This document shows positions 7,300 to 14,136 of a stretch of 15,734 nucleotides of DNA, one piece after another. This DNA is from Dehalococcoidia bacterium. GTDB taxonomy: Bacteria > Chloroflexota > Dehalococcoidia > SZUA-161. The notes below the pieces were generated by a model. That model searched no databases. It had not been told where the DNA came from and was given only the letters and a program-made list of their open reading frames with translations. The translations under genes and the position numbers were made by a program. The stretch lies in assembly GCA_014859215.1 (NCBI GenBank), contig JACUUS010000035.1, positions 1-15,734 of the forward strand. Reading direction: 5' to 3'. The first letter of the stretch is position 1; each line of letters starts with the position of its first letter.

Positions 7300-8508
7300 C
7301 TATATGGCTCCGTTTTGTCTCAAGACTGCCAGTTCTGAGATGGTGTAGCCGAGGCGGCCCTCATATATGAGCTCGTTGTGCTCGCCCAATAGCGGAGCCG
7401 CCCGGCAGGCCTGCCACGGTGTTCTGGACATTTTGTAAGGTGCGCCCGGGTATTTGAGGCGGCCTGCTCGGGGGTGATCGACCTCGGTAAAGAAGCCGCG
7501 GGCGCGCAACTGCTCGGACTTGACAGCATCTTCGCTGGTATTGGCTGGAGCCGCCGCAACTGCTCTAGCCTGCAAACCGTGGAACAGCTCGTGCTTGCAG
7601 CGGTCCCTTACGAAGTCCTCGACGTGCGGTGTGATCTTGTCTCCATAGAGGTGGCGGTTCAACCACAACTCGAAACGTTCATCATTCGACCAGGCAGGGT
7701 TATTCATGAACTGCACCAAATCATTCCATTCCCGGTTGCCGAGTGCAGAGAGCATGATGTAGCCGTCCCGGCACTGCATTGGCAAAGCCATGAGGAGCGG
7801 CCTTTTCAGGCGGTTGCGAACATACCCCACGTTGGGAAACATCGCCAGCTCAAGCTGCACCATCGTCATCAATACTTCCTGCCTGGAGATATCCAGGTGC
7901 TGCCCGATCCCCGTAGCGGACTGGCTGAAAGTAGCCGCCAGCGCGGCTGCCGCGGCGCTCAACCCGCAGATACACTCTCCTGTCAGGCCGCCGCCCCTGA
8001 CGGGCTCCCTGAATGGATCGGGTGACTGGATGGGAAGAAGGTACCCTTCACCTCCGGCCTGGTAAAGGTTAAGATCGAAAGCTTTGTAGTCACGATAAGG
8101 CCCGGTCTGGCCGAAGGGCGTGATTGAGACCATCACCAGGCGGCGATTGAGAACAGAGAGGTGTTCATATGTCAGTCCGAGGCTTTCCATGAGAACCGGG
8201 GCTTTGTCGTGCACAAACACATCGGCCGAGGCGATGAGCTGCTTGAGGATTGTGTTTCCGTCGGGTAGCTCCGGGTTCAACGTGACGCCGAGCTTGTTCG
8301 TGTTAAGATAAAGGAAGAGCCCGCTCAATTCCCGGTCAGGGTTGTCACGTAAGAAGGGGCCCCGGCGGCGAGCCTCATCTCCGGTATTCGGGAGCTCGAT
8401 CTTGACTACCTCCGCCCCCAGATCAGCCAGGAGCTTTGTGCAATAAGGGCCGGCAACCATTTCGCTGTATTCAACCACCCTGAGATGGCTGAGGCATTTC
8501 TCAGTCAT
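7300..8508 (-). CDS. CaiB/BaiF-like CoA-transferase with Glu at the catalytic position, 402 aa (copy 2)
   Basis: The family framework is clear: LSHLRVVEYSEMVAGPYCTKLLADLGAEVVKIE at the N-terminus is followed by NTNKLGVTLN, PFGQTGPYRDY and GIGQHLDIS, ending in PLLGEHNELIYEG. Spacing from the GxGQHxDxS block puts E178 (LTGECICGLSA) where copies 1 and 3 have the catalytic Asp. The enzyme may therefore be altered in mechanism or be a non-catalytic partner; family members with Glu here exist, so this need not mean loss of function. I chose ATG 8508 because AAAGGG lies 7 bases upstream and the protein then begins like its relatives. An ATG at 8532 with AGGAGG very close is a possible alternative. 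It shares a transcript with copy 1 and has its own extended -10 promoter upstream. Confidence 0.88.
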   Translation of the reverse strand: MTEKCLSHLRVVEYSEMVAGPYCTKLLADLGAEVVKIELPNTGDEARRRGPFLRDNPDRELSGLFLYLNTNKLGVTLNPELPDGNTILKQLIASADVFVHDKAPVLMESLGLTYEHLSVLNRRLVMVSITPFGQTGPYRDYKAFDLNLYQAGGEGYLLPIQSPDPFREPVRGGGLTGECICGLSAAAAALAATFSQSATGIGQHLDISRQEVLMTMVQLELAMFPNVGYVRNRLKRPLLMALPMQCRDGYIMLSALGNREWNDLVQFMNNPAWSNDERFELWLNRHLYGDKITPHVEDFVRDRCKHELFHGLQARAVAAAPANTSEDAVKSEQLRARGFFTEVDHPRAGRLKYPGAPYKMSRTPWQACRAAPLLGEHNELIYEGRLGYTISELAVLRQNGAI

Positions 8509-8581
8509 GGTACAGCCCTTTCCTTCAGGCATAGTCCTCCTCATTCTTATTCTCGGCAAAAACGGGGCGAGCTCTGGGCCT

Positions 8582-8593
8582 TGACCGTGGTCA
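8582..8593. promoter_or_regulatory. Palindromic operator candidate at the copy 2 promoter
   Basis: TGACC-GT-GGTCA is a perfect 5-bp inverted repeat with a 2-bp centre. It begins 2 bases downstream of the minus-strand -10, so it covers the expected transcription start. A repressor bound here would block the CoA-transferase operon. No regulator gene is adjacent. Confidence 0.35.
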
Positions 8594-8595
8594 CC

Positions 8596-8604
8596 ATTGT
8601 AGCA
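8596..8604 (-). promoter_or_regulatory. Extended -10 promoter for CoA-transferase copies 2 and 1
   Basis: TGcTACAAT on the minus strand is an extended -10 with a 5/6 hexamer. No good -35 is visible at 17 bp, as is common for extended -10 promoters. The leader to ATG 8508 is about 80 bases. Short hairpins such as CTGCC-CGGAA-GGCAG lie just upstream, between copy 3's stop and this promoter. Confidence 0.45.
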
Positions 8605-8670
8605 TAACCGCTGCCCGGAAGGCAGAAAGGATGCCGGCAATGGGCGGCTACCAGTGCCCACGGGGACAGG

Positions 8671-9849
8671 CTATTCGATAACGGCCCCTTCCCGCAACTC
8701 GTTTAGCTTCTCGCTGGAGTAGCCCAGAAGACCTCCAAGTATTTCCGTGGTGTGTTCGGCCCACAGGGGCGGCCTCGTCCGCACGCCGGCGGGTGTGGCC
8801 GAAAACTTGAACGGGCTATTCAGCAGCTTGATTCTCCCGTGCTCTGGATGGTCTACGTCGACCAGTATCTTCCGATGCTTGAAGTGGGGGTCGGAAAACA
8901 TCTCTTCCACGCTGTAGACGGGGCCGGCGCATACGCCTGCGTCCGACAGCATGCTGACCCATTCGTCACGAGGGCGAGCAGCGAAAATCTCAGTCAGGCC
9001 GCGGTAGAGCTCCTCTTGCGTGTCAGGGGGGCCGAACTGCAGCTGCGTGAAGTCTTCACGTCCTATAAGCCTGCAGAGATCGGCCCAGACCCACGGTTCG
9101 AAAGATGCGATTGTGAAGTATCTGCCGTCTCCTGCGCGGTAGATGTTCATGCAGGCCATGTCGCTGCCGGTAGGTGACGACGATCGTTCGGGAACGGTGC
9201 CGTTAAGAAGGTACTGTGATGCATCGATCCAGTGGTAAAACGCCGCTCCATCGGTAATGGATACGTCGATGTACTGTCCGTGGCCGATCTTCTCCCTCGC
9301 GTAGAGCGCGGCCGTAATCGCGATCACCGCCTGTGTGACACCCCCAAGGATATCGGAGATAGATGGGGACTGCAGGTAAACAGGCGGCCCGTTCTTGCTT
9401 CCGGTCAAGCCCAGGATGCCGGCGAAACCGGAGAAGGTAATTTCGTGCCCTGAACGATCGGCGTAAGGGCCGTCCTGGCCGAAACCGGTGACTGAGCAAT
9501 ATATGATGCGCGGGTTGATCTTGCTCACCGTCTCATAGTCCATACTCCGCTTCTTGAGGACGCCCGGGCGGTTGGGTTCCACCAGGATATCGCACTTGCG
9601 TGCCAGCTCATAGAAAATGCTTTTGCCCTCCTCTTTCTTGAGGTCCACCGCAATCGACTTTTTATTGCGGTTATGCCCTATATACAGGGCCTCGGCGTAG
9701 CCGCGCATGAGCTCGGACATCTGCCCCGAGCTCCTCGGCGCCTCGATGTTAATGACCTCTGCCCCCAGGTCTCCAAGGATCATCGAGCAGTACCGGCATG
9801 GTCCGTACTTCGACAGGTCCAGGACGCGTATCCCATCCAGTGGCCCCAT
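8671..9849 (-). CDS. CaiB/BaiF family III CoA-transferase, 392 aa (copy 3)
   Basis: The N-terminus reads MGPLDGIRVLDLSKYGPCRYC then LGDLGAEVINIEAP, the Rossmann start of the family. NRNKKSIAVDLKKEEG, VTGFGQDGPYADR and GHGQYIDVSITDG follow. D166 in SISDILGG is the predicted aspartyl-CoA nucleophile. The C-terminal block has DPHFKHRKILVDVDHPEHG and PPLWAEHTTEILGGLLGY. The start at ATG 9849 is supported by AGGTGG 7 bases upstream; longer in-frame starts would cross its own promoter at 9880-9908. It is separated from copy 2 by 162 bases that contain another promoter, so the three genes form two units. The substrate is unknown. The three proteins differ along their length and are not recent duplicates. 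Confidence 0.9.
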   Translation of the reverse strand: MGPLDGIRVLDLSKYGPCRYCSMILGDLGAEVINIEAPRSSGQMSELMRGYAEALYIGHNRNKKSIAVDLKKEEGKSIFYELARKCDILVEPNRPGVLKKRSMDYETVSKINPRIIYCSVTGFGQDGPYADRSGHEITFSGFAGILGLTGSKNGPPVYLQSPSISDILGGVTQAVIAITAALYAREKIGHGQYIDVSITDGAAFYHWIDASQYLLNGTVPERSSSPTGSDMACMNIYRAGDGRYFTIASFEPWVWADLCRLIGREDFTQLQFGPPDTQEELYRGLTEIFAARPRDEWVSMLSDAGVCAGPVYSVEEMFSDPHFKHRKILVDVDHPEHGRIKLLNSPFKFSATPAGVRTRPPLWAEHTTEILGGLLGYSSEKLNELREGAVIE

Positions 9850-9879
9850 ATTCACACCACCTGGCTTCAACATGGGTAG

Positions 9880-9908
9880 AGTATAGCATCGTGAGCGAAC
9901 GCGGGCAA
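9880..9908 (-). promoter_or_regulatory. Promoter of CoA-transferase copy 3
   Basis: TTGCCC (9908-9903) and TATACT (9885-9880) are spaced 17 bp on the minus strand, and the -10 is extended (TGcTATACT). The start would be near 9873, with a leader of about 24 bases holding the AGGTGG site. The promoter lies between the VLRF1 stop and copy 3, so the CoA-transferase is not dependent on the mutS2 transcript. Confidence 0.5.
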
Positions 9909-9938
9909 GACATTCAAAAGCGAGGCTATAAGGCGAAA

Positions 9939-10715
9939 TCAAGTGGAAATGGTAGTCACGCCGTCATTCCCGGCAGCTTCATCCAGCTTCCATTCAAGGA
10001 CTTCGCTGCTATACACTTCCGCGATGGCAGCTTCAAGCGTGGCCTGTCTCGGTTCGCGCACGTTCAGGAGTGCCGGCCGGGTGCGGTCATCGAAAGCCTT
10101 TACGAAGTCGCACTGCTTCCGAAAGGCGAGGACGGTATAACGCTCTCCGCCGTAAGAGAGGTGTTCGAGCTGTTGAATGTAAGGCTCAAGGCGTTCGCGG
10201 ACATGGCCGCACACGCGGATGAAGAACTGCTCGATATCCTTATCGCGTCCCCGCTCGAATCTGCGCTGCGACGAACCGCCCTTCCTGTGCCGGGCGTGGA
10301 TATGACCGGTGCCGACCTTGCTGGAGAGCAGCTTCTCTCCGCTGAAAACACCTACGGCATATGCTCCCAACCTCACCAGGATGAGACCTGAAACGCGGTC
10401 GCGTTCCATCAGCGAGATGAGCGGATCTGACTGCAGGCCGCTGCAAAACAGCCTTTCCGTAATTTCGAATGGCGGAAGCACAAGCAGTTCCGATGCGGCG
10501 CGGGAGAAGAGAACACCTCCGGTACGCGACCGTCCGATAGCACTGCAAATCTCCGGCAAGACCTCCTCACTAATGCTCCCCGCCCGCAGCAGCTTCTCGA
10601 GATCGGAATCAGGCGTACCCGGCGGTACGTACAGTGAGGCATCCGCTCCGGCGCCGGAATGTATGCCCCGGAGGAGGACAAGAAGCTTAGATCGGGTCAA
10701 CTTTCGTCGGATCAT
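9939..10715 (-). CDS. Vms1/ANKZF1-like release factor (VLRF1-type peptidyl-tRNA hydrolase), 258 aa
   Basis: The central region is an eRF1 domain 2-like release-factor fold. VRLGAYAVGVFSGEKLLSSK (114-133) leads into the catalytic loop GTGHIHARHRKGGSSQRRF (135-153), with Q150 as the predicted catalytic Gln, and a basic helix follows. This loop corresponds to the Gly-x-x-Gln loop of yeast Vms1 and ANKZF1, which cleave peptidyl-tRNA on stalled large ribosomal subunits. Residues 1-110 are less conserved. The C-terminal part (160-250) has the eRF1 domain 3-like pattern with VLAFRKQCDFVKAFD. The bacterial proteins have been proposed to act in ribosome rescue from sequence analysis. It follows mutS2 by 83 bases on the same strand, and no clear promoter lies between. 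The Shine-Dalgarno (AGAAG) is weak, so the exact start is uncertain. Confidence 0.82.
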   Translation of the reverse strand: MIRRKLTRSKLLVLLRGIHSGAGADASLYVPPGTPDSDLEKLLRAGSISEEVLPEICSAIGRSRTGGVLFSRAASELLVLPPFEITERLFCSGLQSDPLISLMERDRVSGLILVRLGAYAVGVFSGEKLLSSKVGTGHIHARHRKGGSSQRRFERGRDKDIEQFFIRVCGHVRERLEPYIQQLEHLSYGGERYTVLAFRKQCDFVKAFDDRTRPALLNVREPRQATLEAAIAEVYSSEVLEWKLDEAAGNDGVTTIST

Positions 10716-10738
10716 AGACTATGACTTCTGATCAGTGC

Positions 10739-10763
10739 CCGGTGACTGACTACTGACCACCGG
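10739..10763. repeat. Hairpin between mutS2 and the VLRF1-type gene
   Basis: CCGGTG (10739-10744) pairs with CACCGG (10758-10763) across a 13-base loop holding two ACTGAC copies. No U-tract follows, so readthrough from mutS2 is expected. Next to it is GTCATTCCGAACTCG (10773-10787), which looks like an intergenic repeat unit, but I see no second copy in this window. Confidence 0.35.
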
Positions 10764-10798
10764 CAGATATCCCGTCATTCCGAACTCGAACCCACGGA

Positions 10799-13159
10799 TC
10801 AGAGGAAAGCGATGGTGACGCCGTTCCCTCCCTCCCCCGCTTCGCCCGGCTGGAAGGACTTGACCAGGGGGTGGGATGCCAGCGCGTCACGTACAATCTG
10901 GCGTACGGTGCCGGTACCGACCCCGTGAATGATACGCACCCGCCCCAGACTGGCCAGCGATACATCGTTCAAGTATCTTTCAAGAAGAGGCACGACCTCC
11001 TCCGCTCGCTTCCCCCGCAGGTCCAACTCCAGCGAAGGGGACACCGAGGCGACTCGGCGCCGGATGACGCGCTGGGCACCCACGGATTTGCGGGGCGGAG
11101 ATTCTGCCTTTCGAGCACCGTCAAGAGAGGTCCTGAGCCTTGTCTGGCCGATCTGCACTTCCAGTTCATTCTCCTGCTCATTGATAAGGAGCACGGTCCC
11201 CCAGGTGCCGATCTCCGGGAGCCAAACGTCATCGCCGACGTTGACACGGCCGGTAATCGGCTGCGGCGGAAGCTGCTCGGCTTTCAGCTTTACCGCCAGG
11301 TTCTTAGTCTGCTGCCTCAGACCGGAGAGCGCCTTTTCGGCCCGCTCCAGGTTCTCGCGTGAACGGGCCTTTCTGAGTTCCCGAGCCGCCAGGCGGGCCT
11401 CCTTCTGCAGGGCTGCCGTTTCCTCAGCGACCCTGTCTCTGGCTTCAAGCATCACCTCACGTTCTTCTTCCCTCAGGGCCGTCAGGGCTTCTTCCCAGTG
11501 TCGCCTGGTCTTCTCCGTATTCGCCTTCTCAGCCTCAAGCTTTGCCCGGATGCTTTCCAGTCTCTGCTTTTCCATCATCAGGTCGGCAAGCAGCGCCTCA
11601 ATCTCTTGTGTGCCTGCGCCGATCATTTGCCTCGCAACATCGATGACCGCCGGAGGGAGTCCCAACTGCGAAGCGATCGCCATCGCGTTGCTGCCGCCGG
11701 GTATGCCCATGGTCAGGTGGTAGGTTGGCGCCATCGTCACCGCGTCGAAATCGAGCGAGGCGTTCTTGAGGCCCGGCGTAGTATGGGCAAACACCTTGAG
11801 CTCGCTGAAATGCGTAGTCGCCACGACCAGGTTCCCTCTCACGAGGAAGTGCAGCAGGATCGCGCGGGCCAGCGCCGCGCCTTCGCCGGGGTCCGTGCTC
11901 GTACCCAGTTCGTCGAGCAGTACCAGGCTTCTCGCAGTGGACGTACGCAGGATGTTCACGATGTTGCCCATATGCCAGCTAAAGGTCGAAAGCGTCTGCT
12001 CGATACTCTGCTCGTCCCCGATATCGGCAAACACGCCGTCGAATACCGGGATGCAGCTAAGCTCGGAAGCGGGAATCGGGATGCCGGCTTGAGCCATGAG
12101 CGTGAGGAGCCCGATGGTCTTGAGAGCTACAGTTTTGCCGCCCGTATTGGGACCGGTTATCACCAGTATCGAGTAATCGTCGCCGACTTCCACTGCCAGC
12201 GGCACCGCCTTGCCCTTCAGCAAGGGATGCCTGGCCTCGACCAGGCGCAAGGCCCTAACCTCCTCTTCCGGTGGAATGATGGGCTCCGTAGCCTGGAACT
12301 TGTATGCATAGCGGGCCTTCGCCAGCGCCAGGTCGATTTGCGCGAGCACGGCCACGTTCTGGGAAATCTCGCGCTCGCTGGCCCCGGTTTTAGCGCTCAG
12401 AGCAGCGAGCACCCTTTCCACCTCGCGCTTCTCCTCGGCTGTCAGTCGACGAAGGTCGTTGCCCAGCTCCACGGTTGACCACGGCTCGAGGAAGACTGTA
12501 GCGCCCGTATTGGAGATGTCGTGGACAATTCCCCTGATCTCCCGCTGGAACTCGGCCCTTACGGGAATGACGTAGCGGCCTTCCCGCTCGGTCACGTATA
12601 TATCCTGGACACTCCTGCGGCCCCTCGGGGTTCTCATGATAGCATGGAGGCGGTCCATGAGCTGCTGCTGGACGTGCCGCAACTGGAGTCGAATCTCGGC
12701 CAGCTTCGTGGAAGCTGAATCCGTGACGTCGCCGCCTTCGGAGATCGCTCCGCCTATCTCCTTCTCGAGGTAGGACAGCTCAGCTATTCCTCTGGCAATC
12801 TCGCGGAGCAGCGGTACTTCGGTGTTGGCCGTATCGAGCCTGGACCGGACCTGGCGGGAAACCGCCAGTGTGGAACGAATATCCAGCAGAGTGGAAGGCT
12901 CCAACACCTTGCCGACGCACGCCATCTTCACCGGCTCGCGGATATCGACCGCGCCGCTTATCGAGAAATCCGGATGGTACGCCAGGAGACGGCGGGCTTC
13001 CGCGGACTGCGCGAGGGCACTGGAAATGTATGCGGGGTTGGTTGAAGGCTCAAGCGCCAGCGCCAGGGAGCGGCTTGCGGCGAATGAAGTGAAGCCGGCA
13101 AGTATTTCCCTGATCCTGGGGAATTCCAGCAACTCCAGAGTCTTCTCGTTCAACCTCAC
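10799..13159 (-). CDS. mutS2: MutS2 ATPase with Smr endonuclease domain (RqcU-type collided-ribosome splitter)
   Basis: At 786 aa the length matches Bacillus subtilis MutS2. The MutS core/clamp region spans about 1-300. The ATPase holds Walker A GPNTGGKT (336-343), Walker B LLDELG with D416-E417, and the STDPGEGAAL signature just after. A charged coiled coil (about 515-630) and a small KOW-like region (about 640-690, VNVGDDVWLPEIGTWG) follow. The Smr domain is 712-786, with LDLRG (712-716) and HGVGTG from H745. MutS2 lacks mismatch-binding domain I. In B. subtilis it binds collided ribosomes and separates the subunits, feeding the quality-control pathway; suppression of recombination was proposed earlier. 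It starts at GTG 13159 with only a weak GCGAG site upstream, so TTG at 13153 is a possible alternative. The VLRF1-type gene follows it. Confidence 0.95.
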   Translation of the reverse strand: MRLNEKTLELLEFPRIREILAGFTSFAASRSLALALEPSTNPAYISSALAQSAEARRLLAYHPDFSISGAVDIREPVKMACVGKVLEPSTLLDIRSTLAVSRQVRSRLDTANTEVPLLREIARGIAELSYLEKEIGGAISEGGDVTDSASTKLAEIRLQLRHVQQQLMDRLHAIMRTPRGRRSVQDIYVTEREGRYVIPVRAEFQREIRGIVHDISNTGATVFLEPWSTVELGNDLRRLTAEEKREVERVLAALSAKTGASEREISQNVAVLAQIDLALAKARYAYKFQATEPIIPPEEEVRALRLVEARHPLLKGKAVPLAVEVGDDYSILVITGPNTGGKTVALKTIGLLTLMAQAGIPIPASELSCIPVFDGVFADIGDEQSIEQTLSTFSWHMGNIVNILRTSTARSLVLLDELGTSTDPGEGAALARAILLHFLVRGNLVVATTHFSELKVFAHTTPGLKNASLDFDAVTMAPTYHLTMGIPGGSNAMAIASQLGLPPAVIDVARQMIGAGTQEIEALLADLMMEKQRLESIRAKLEAEKANTEKTRRHWEEALTALREEEREVMLEARDRVAEETAALQKEARLAARELRKARSRENLERAEKALSGLRQQTKNLAVKLKAEQLPPQPITGRVNVGDDVWLPEIGTWGTVLLINEQENELEVQIGQTRLRTSLDGARKAESPPRKSVGAQRVIRRRVASVSPSLELDLRGKRAEEVVPLLERYLNDVSLASLGRVRIIHGVGTGTVRQIVRDALASHPLVKSFQPGEAGEGGNGVTIAFL

Positions 13160-13200
13160 CTCGCTAAAAGCAGCGCCTGGGCCGGTGCAATCTCACAACG

Positions 13201-13206
13201 ATTATA
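13201..13206 (-). promoter_or_regulatory. Probable -10 element of the mutS2 transcript
   Basis: A perfect TATAAT on the minus strand lies about 42 bases upstream of the GTG start. No convincing -35 is present at 17 bp. The sequence overlaps a second TATAAT on the plus strand (13203-13208), but no plausible gene starts there. Confidence 0.35.
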
Positions 13207-13447
13207 ATACAAACATGCCCGAAGGCGGAGGAGTCATGCTTAGGATGCGGATCAACGGCTTAGATGTGGCGATGTGTTTGTCGCACATCTCCACGAAGCG
13301 GCACGGGGGCCTGCAGAAAACAAAGACTCTCGCTTCGGCAACAGCATCAGTCTCGCTGGAGGAAGGTATGCCACAGGACAGGCCTCGGGTGAGACCGGAA
13401 CATGAGCTGTATTCGGGCTCGGTCCGCTTTTCTTGCGAGTCAGTATC
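13202..13447 (-). other. Open Cys-containing frame in the +1 frame after the 32-aa ORF
   Basis: Reading minus-strand from 13447 to the TAA at 13204-13202, 81 sense codons are open but contain no usual start codon in the first half. The translation includes TDAVAEARVFVFCRPPCRFV then EMCDKHIATSKPLIRIL, with C-x3-C and a nearby third Cys. The third-position GC of this part is high, as expected of a gene here. It would join the 32-aa ORF by a +1 shift at its TAC-TGA-C stop, giving a protein of about 111 aa with one membrane span and a Cys-rich tail. It may instead be a broken gene, a sequencing error or chance. I do not recognise the family. Confidence 0.3.
13271..13337. repeat. Two consecutive inverted repeats upstream of mutS2
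   Basis: GATGTG (13271-13276) pairs with CACATC (13284-13289) over a 7-base loop, and CGAAGCG (13294-13300) pairs with CGCTTCG (13331-13337) over 30 bases. They could belong to a structured leader. They also lie inside the open Cys-containing frame, so both explanations cannot be held with confidence. Confidence 0.3.
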
Positions 13448-13538
13448 TCAGCCTGGGCGCCAGCCTGAAGCGCATTCTGTACATGAACGCAGACGCCACC
13501 AGGGTAACCGTTAGCGGAATGAGAATGTACTTCAACAT
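13440..13538 (-). CDS. Small single-span membrane protein, 32 aa (possibly the start of a frameshifted gene)
   Basis: ATG 13538 opens a 32-codon ORF beginning MLKYILIPLTVTLVASAF and ending in the basic tail MYRMRFRLAPRLRY. The first 19 residues are a hydrophobic helix, and the five Arg after it would favour a cytoplasmic C-terminus. GAGGAGGG lies 6 bases upstream of the ATG, one of the best ribosome-binding sites in the window, and strong evidence of translation. It lies upstream of mutS2 on the same strand and divergent from the Fur-family gene. I recognise no family. The stop is TGA followed by C, and the +1 frame beyond is open for about 80 codons. Confidence 0.5.
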   Translation of the reverse strand: MLKYILIPLTVTLVASAFMYRMRFRLAPRLRY

Positions 13539-13677
13539 TTACTTCCCTCCTCGAAAATCGCTGATGGAACAGAAACGTCCCGATTTTAGGTTTGAAGATT
13601 GAAAAGCGGGAATACGTACCTCTACGCAATTCGGGATGGGAATGGTACTCAAAAGACTGATTTATTTGGCGTGGTCT

Positions 13678-13706
13678 TTGACTCGGGCACGGCAAGATGG
13701 TACAAT
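13678..13706 (+). promoter_or_regulatory. Sigma-70-type promoter of the Fur-family operon
   Basis: TTGACT (13678-13683) and TACAAT (13701-13706) are separated by exactly 17 bp, each with a 5/6 consensus match, and the -10 is extended (TGgTACAAT). The start is near 13713, about 13 bases before ATG 13726. This is the best promoter in the window. Confidence 0.65.
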
Positions 13707-13720
13707 GAGAATGAGAATCA
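13706..13720. promoter_or_regulatory. Fur-box-like operator over the transcription start
   Basis: TGAGAATGAGAATCA matches the 7-1-7 Fur/PerR consensus TGATAATnATTATCA at 11 of 14 defined positions and starts at the last base of the -10. A regulator bound here would block its own promoter, suggesting autoregulation of the operon by metal. Confidence 0.45.
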
Positions 13721-13725
13721 AACGC

Positions 13726-14133
13726 ATGCCTGCGAACAGCGAACGTCCTCTCACGACTCAGCGCCGGTTGGTCCTCGAGATCCTTCATGAAGCGGGGACT
13801 CATCTTGACGCCGTGGAGATCTACAGGCGCGCCGGCGGCAGGAACAGGCGGATAAGCCTGGCCACGATCTACCGTAACCTGCATCTTTTCAAGGAAATGG
13901 GCATCGTGGATGAAATACGCCTTGATGATGTACACTGTTATTATGAGATCAAGCGCCCCGGCAGGCACTGCCACCTCGTGTGCCACCTCTGCGGCCAGGT
14001 ATTCGAGCTCGAAACCCCATTGATCACCGAGTTGACCCGGGAGGTAGAGGACAGAGGCTTTGCAGTGAAGAGAGCCGTCCTGCATTTCGAGGGCTGTTGC
14101 GGGACATGCAGCGATGCGAAAGGATCGGACTAG
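13726..14133 (+). CDS. Fur-family metal-dependent transcriptional regulator, 135 aa
   Basis: The N-terminal winged helix (LTTQRRLVLEILHEAGTHLDAVEIY, then the recognition-helix signature RRISLATIYRNL at 41-52) is typical of Fur, Zur and PerR. The structural zinc site is C86-x2-C89 with C125-x2-C128. The regulatory-site region reads RHCHLVC (80-86): H81 and H83 remain, with H26 near the hinge, but a Cys sits between the two histidines. I cannot decide between Fur, PerR and Zur. Start 13726 fits the promoter; upstream in-frame ATGs lie in or before the -10. The leader is very short with only a GAGAA-like site. The NuoE-like gene begins 4 bases after its stop, so the regulator and diaphorase genes share a transcript. 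Confidence 0.88.
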   Translation: MPANSERPLTTQRRLVLEILHEAGTHLDAVEIYRRAGGRNRRISLATIYRNLHLFKEMGIVDEIRLDDVHCYYEIKRPGRHCHLVCHLCGQVFELETPLITELTREVEDRGFAVKRAVLHFEGCCGTCSDAKGSD

Positions 14134-14136
14134 CAT

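Noticed and set aside
11498..12478. Plus-strand open frame of 326 codons
   Set aside because: Lies entirely antisense to mutS2, whose ATPase motifs fix the coding strand.
12822..13514. Plus-strand frame with an internal ATG (13236) near a GGAGG
   Set aside because: It overlaps mutS2 antisense, and the GGAGG is only about 2-3 bases from the ATG, too close; the opposite strand reads more like protein.
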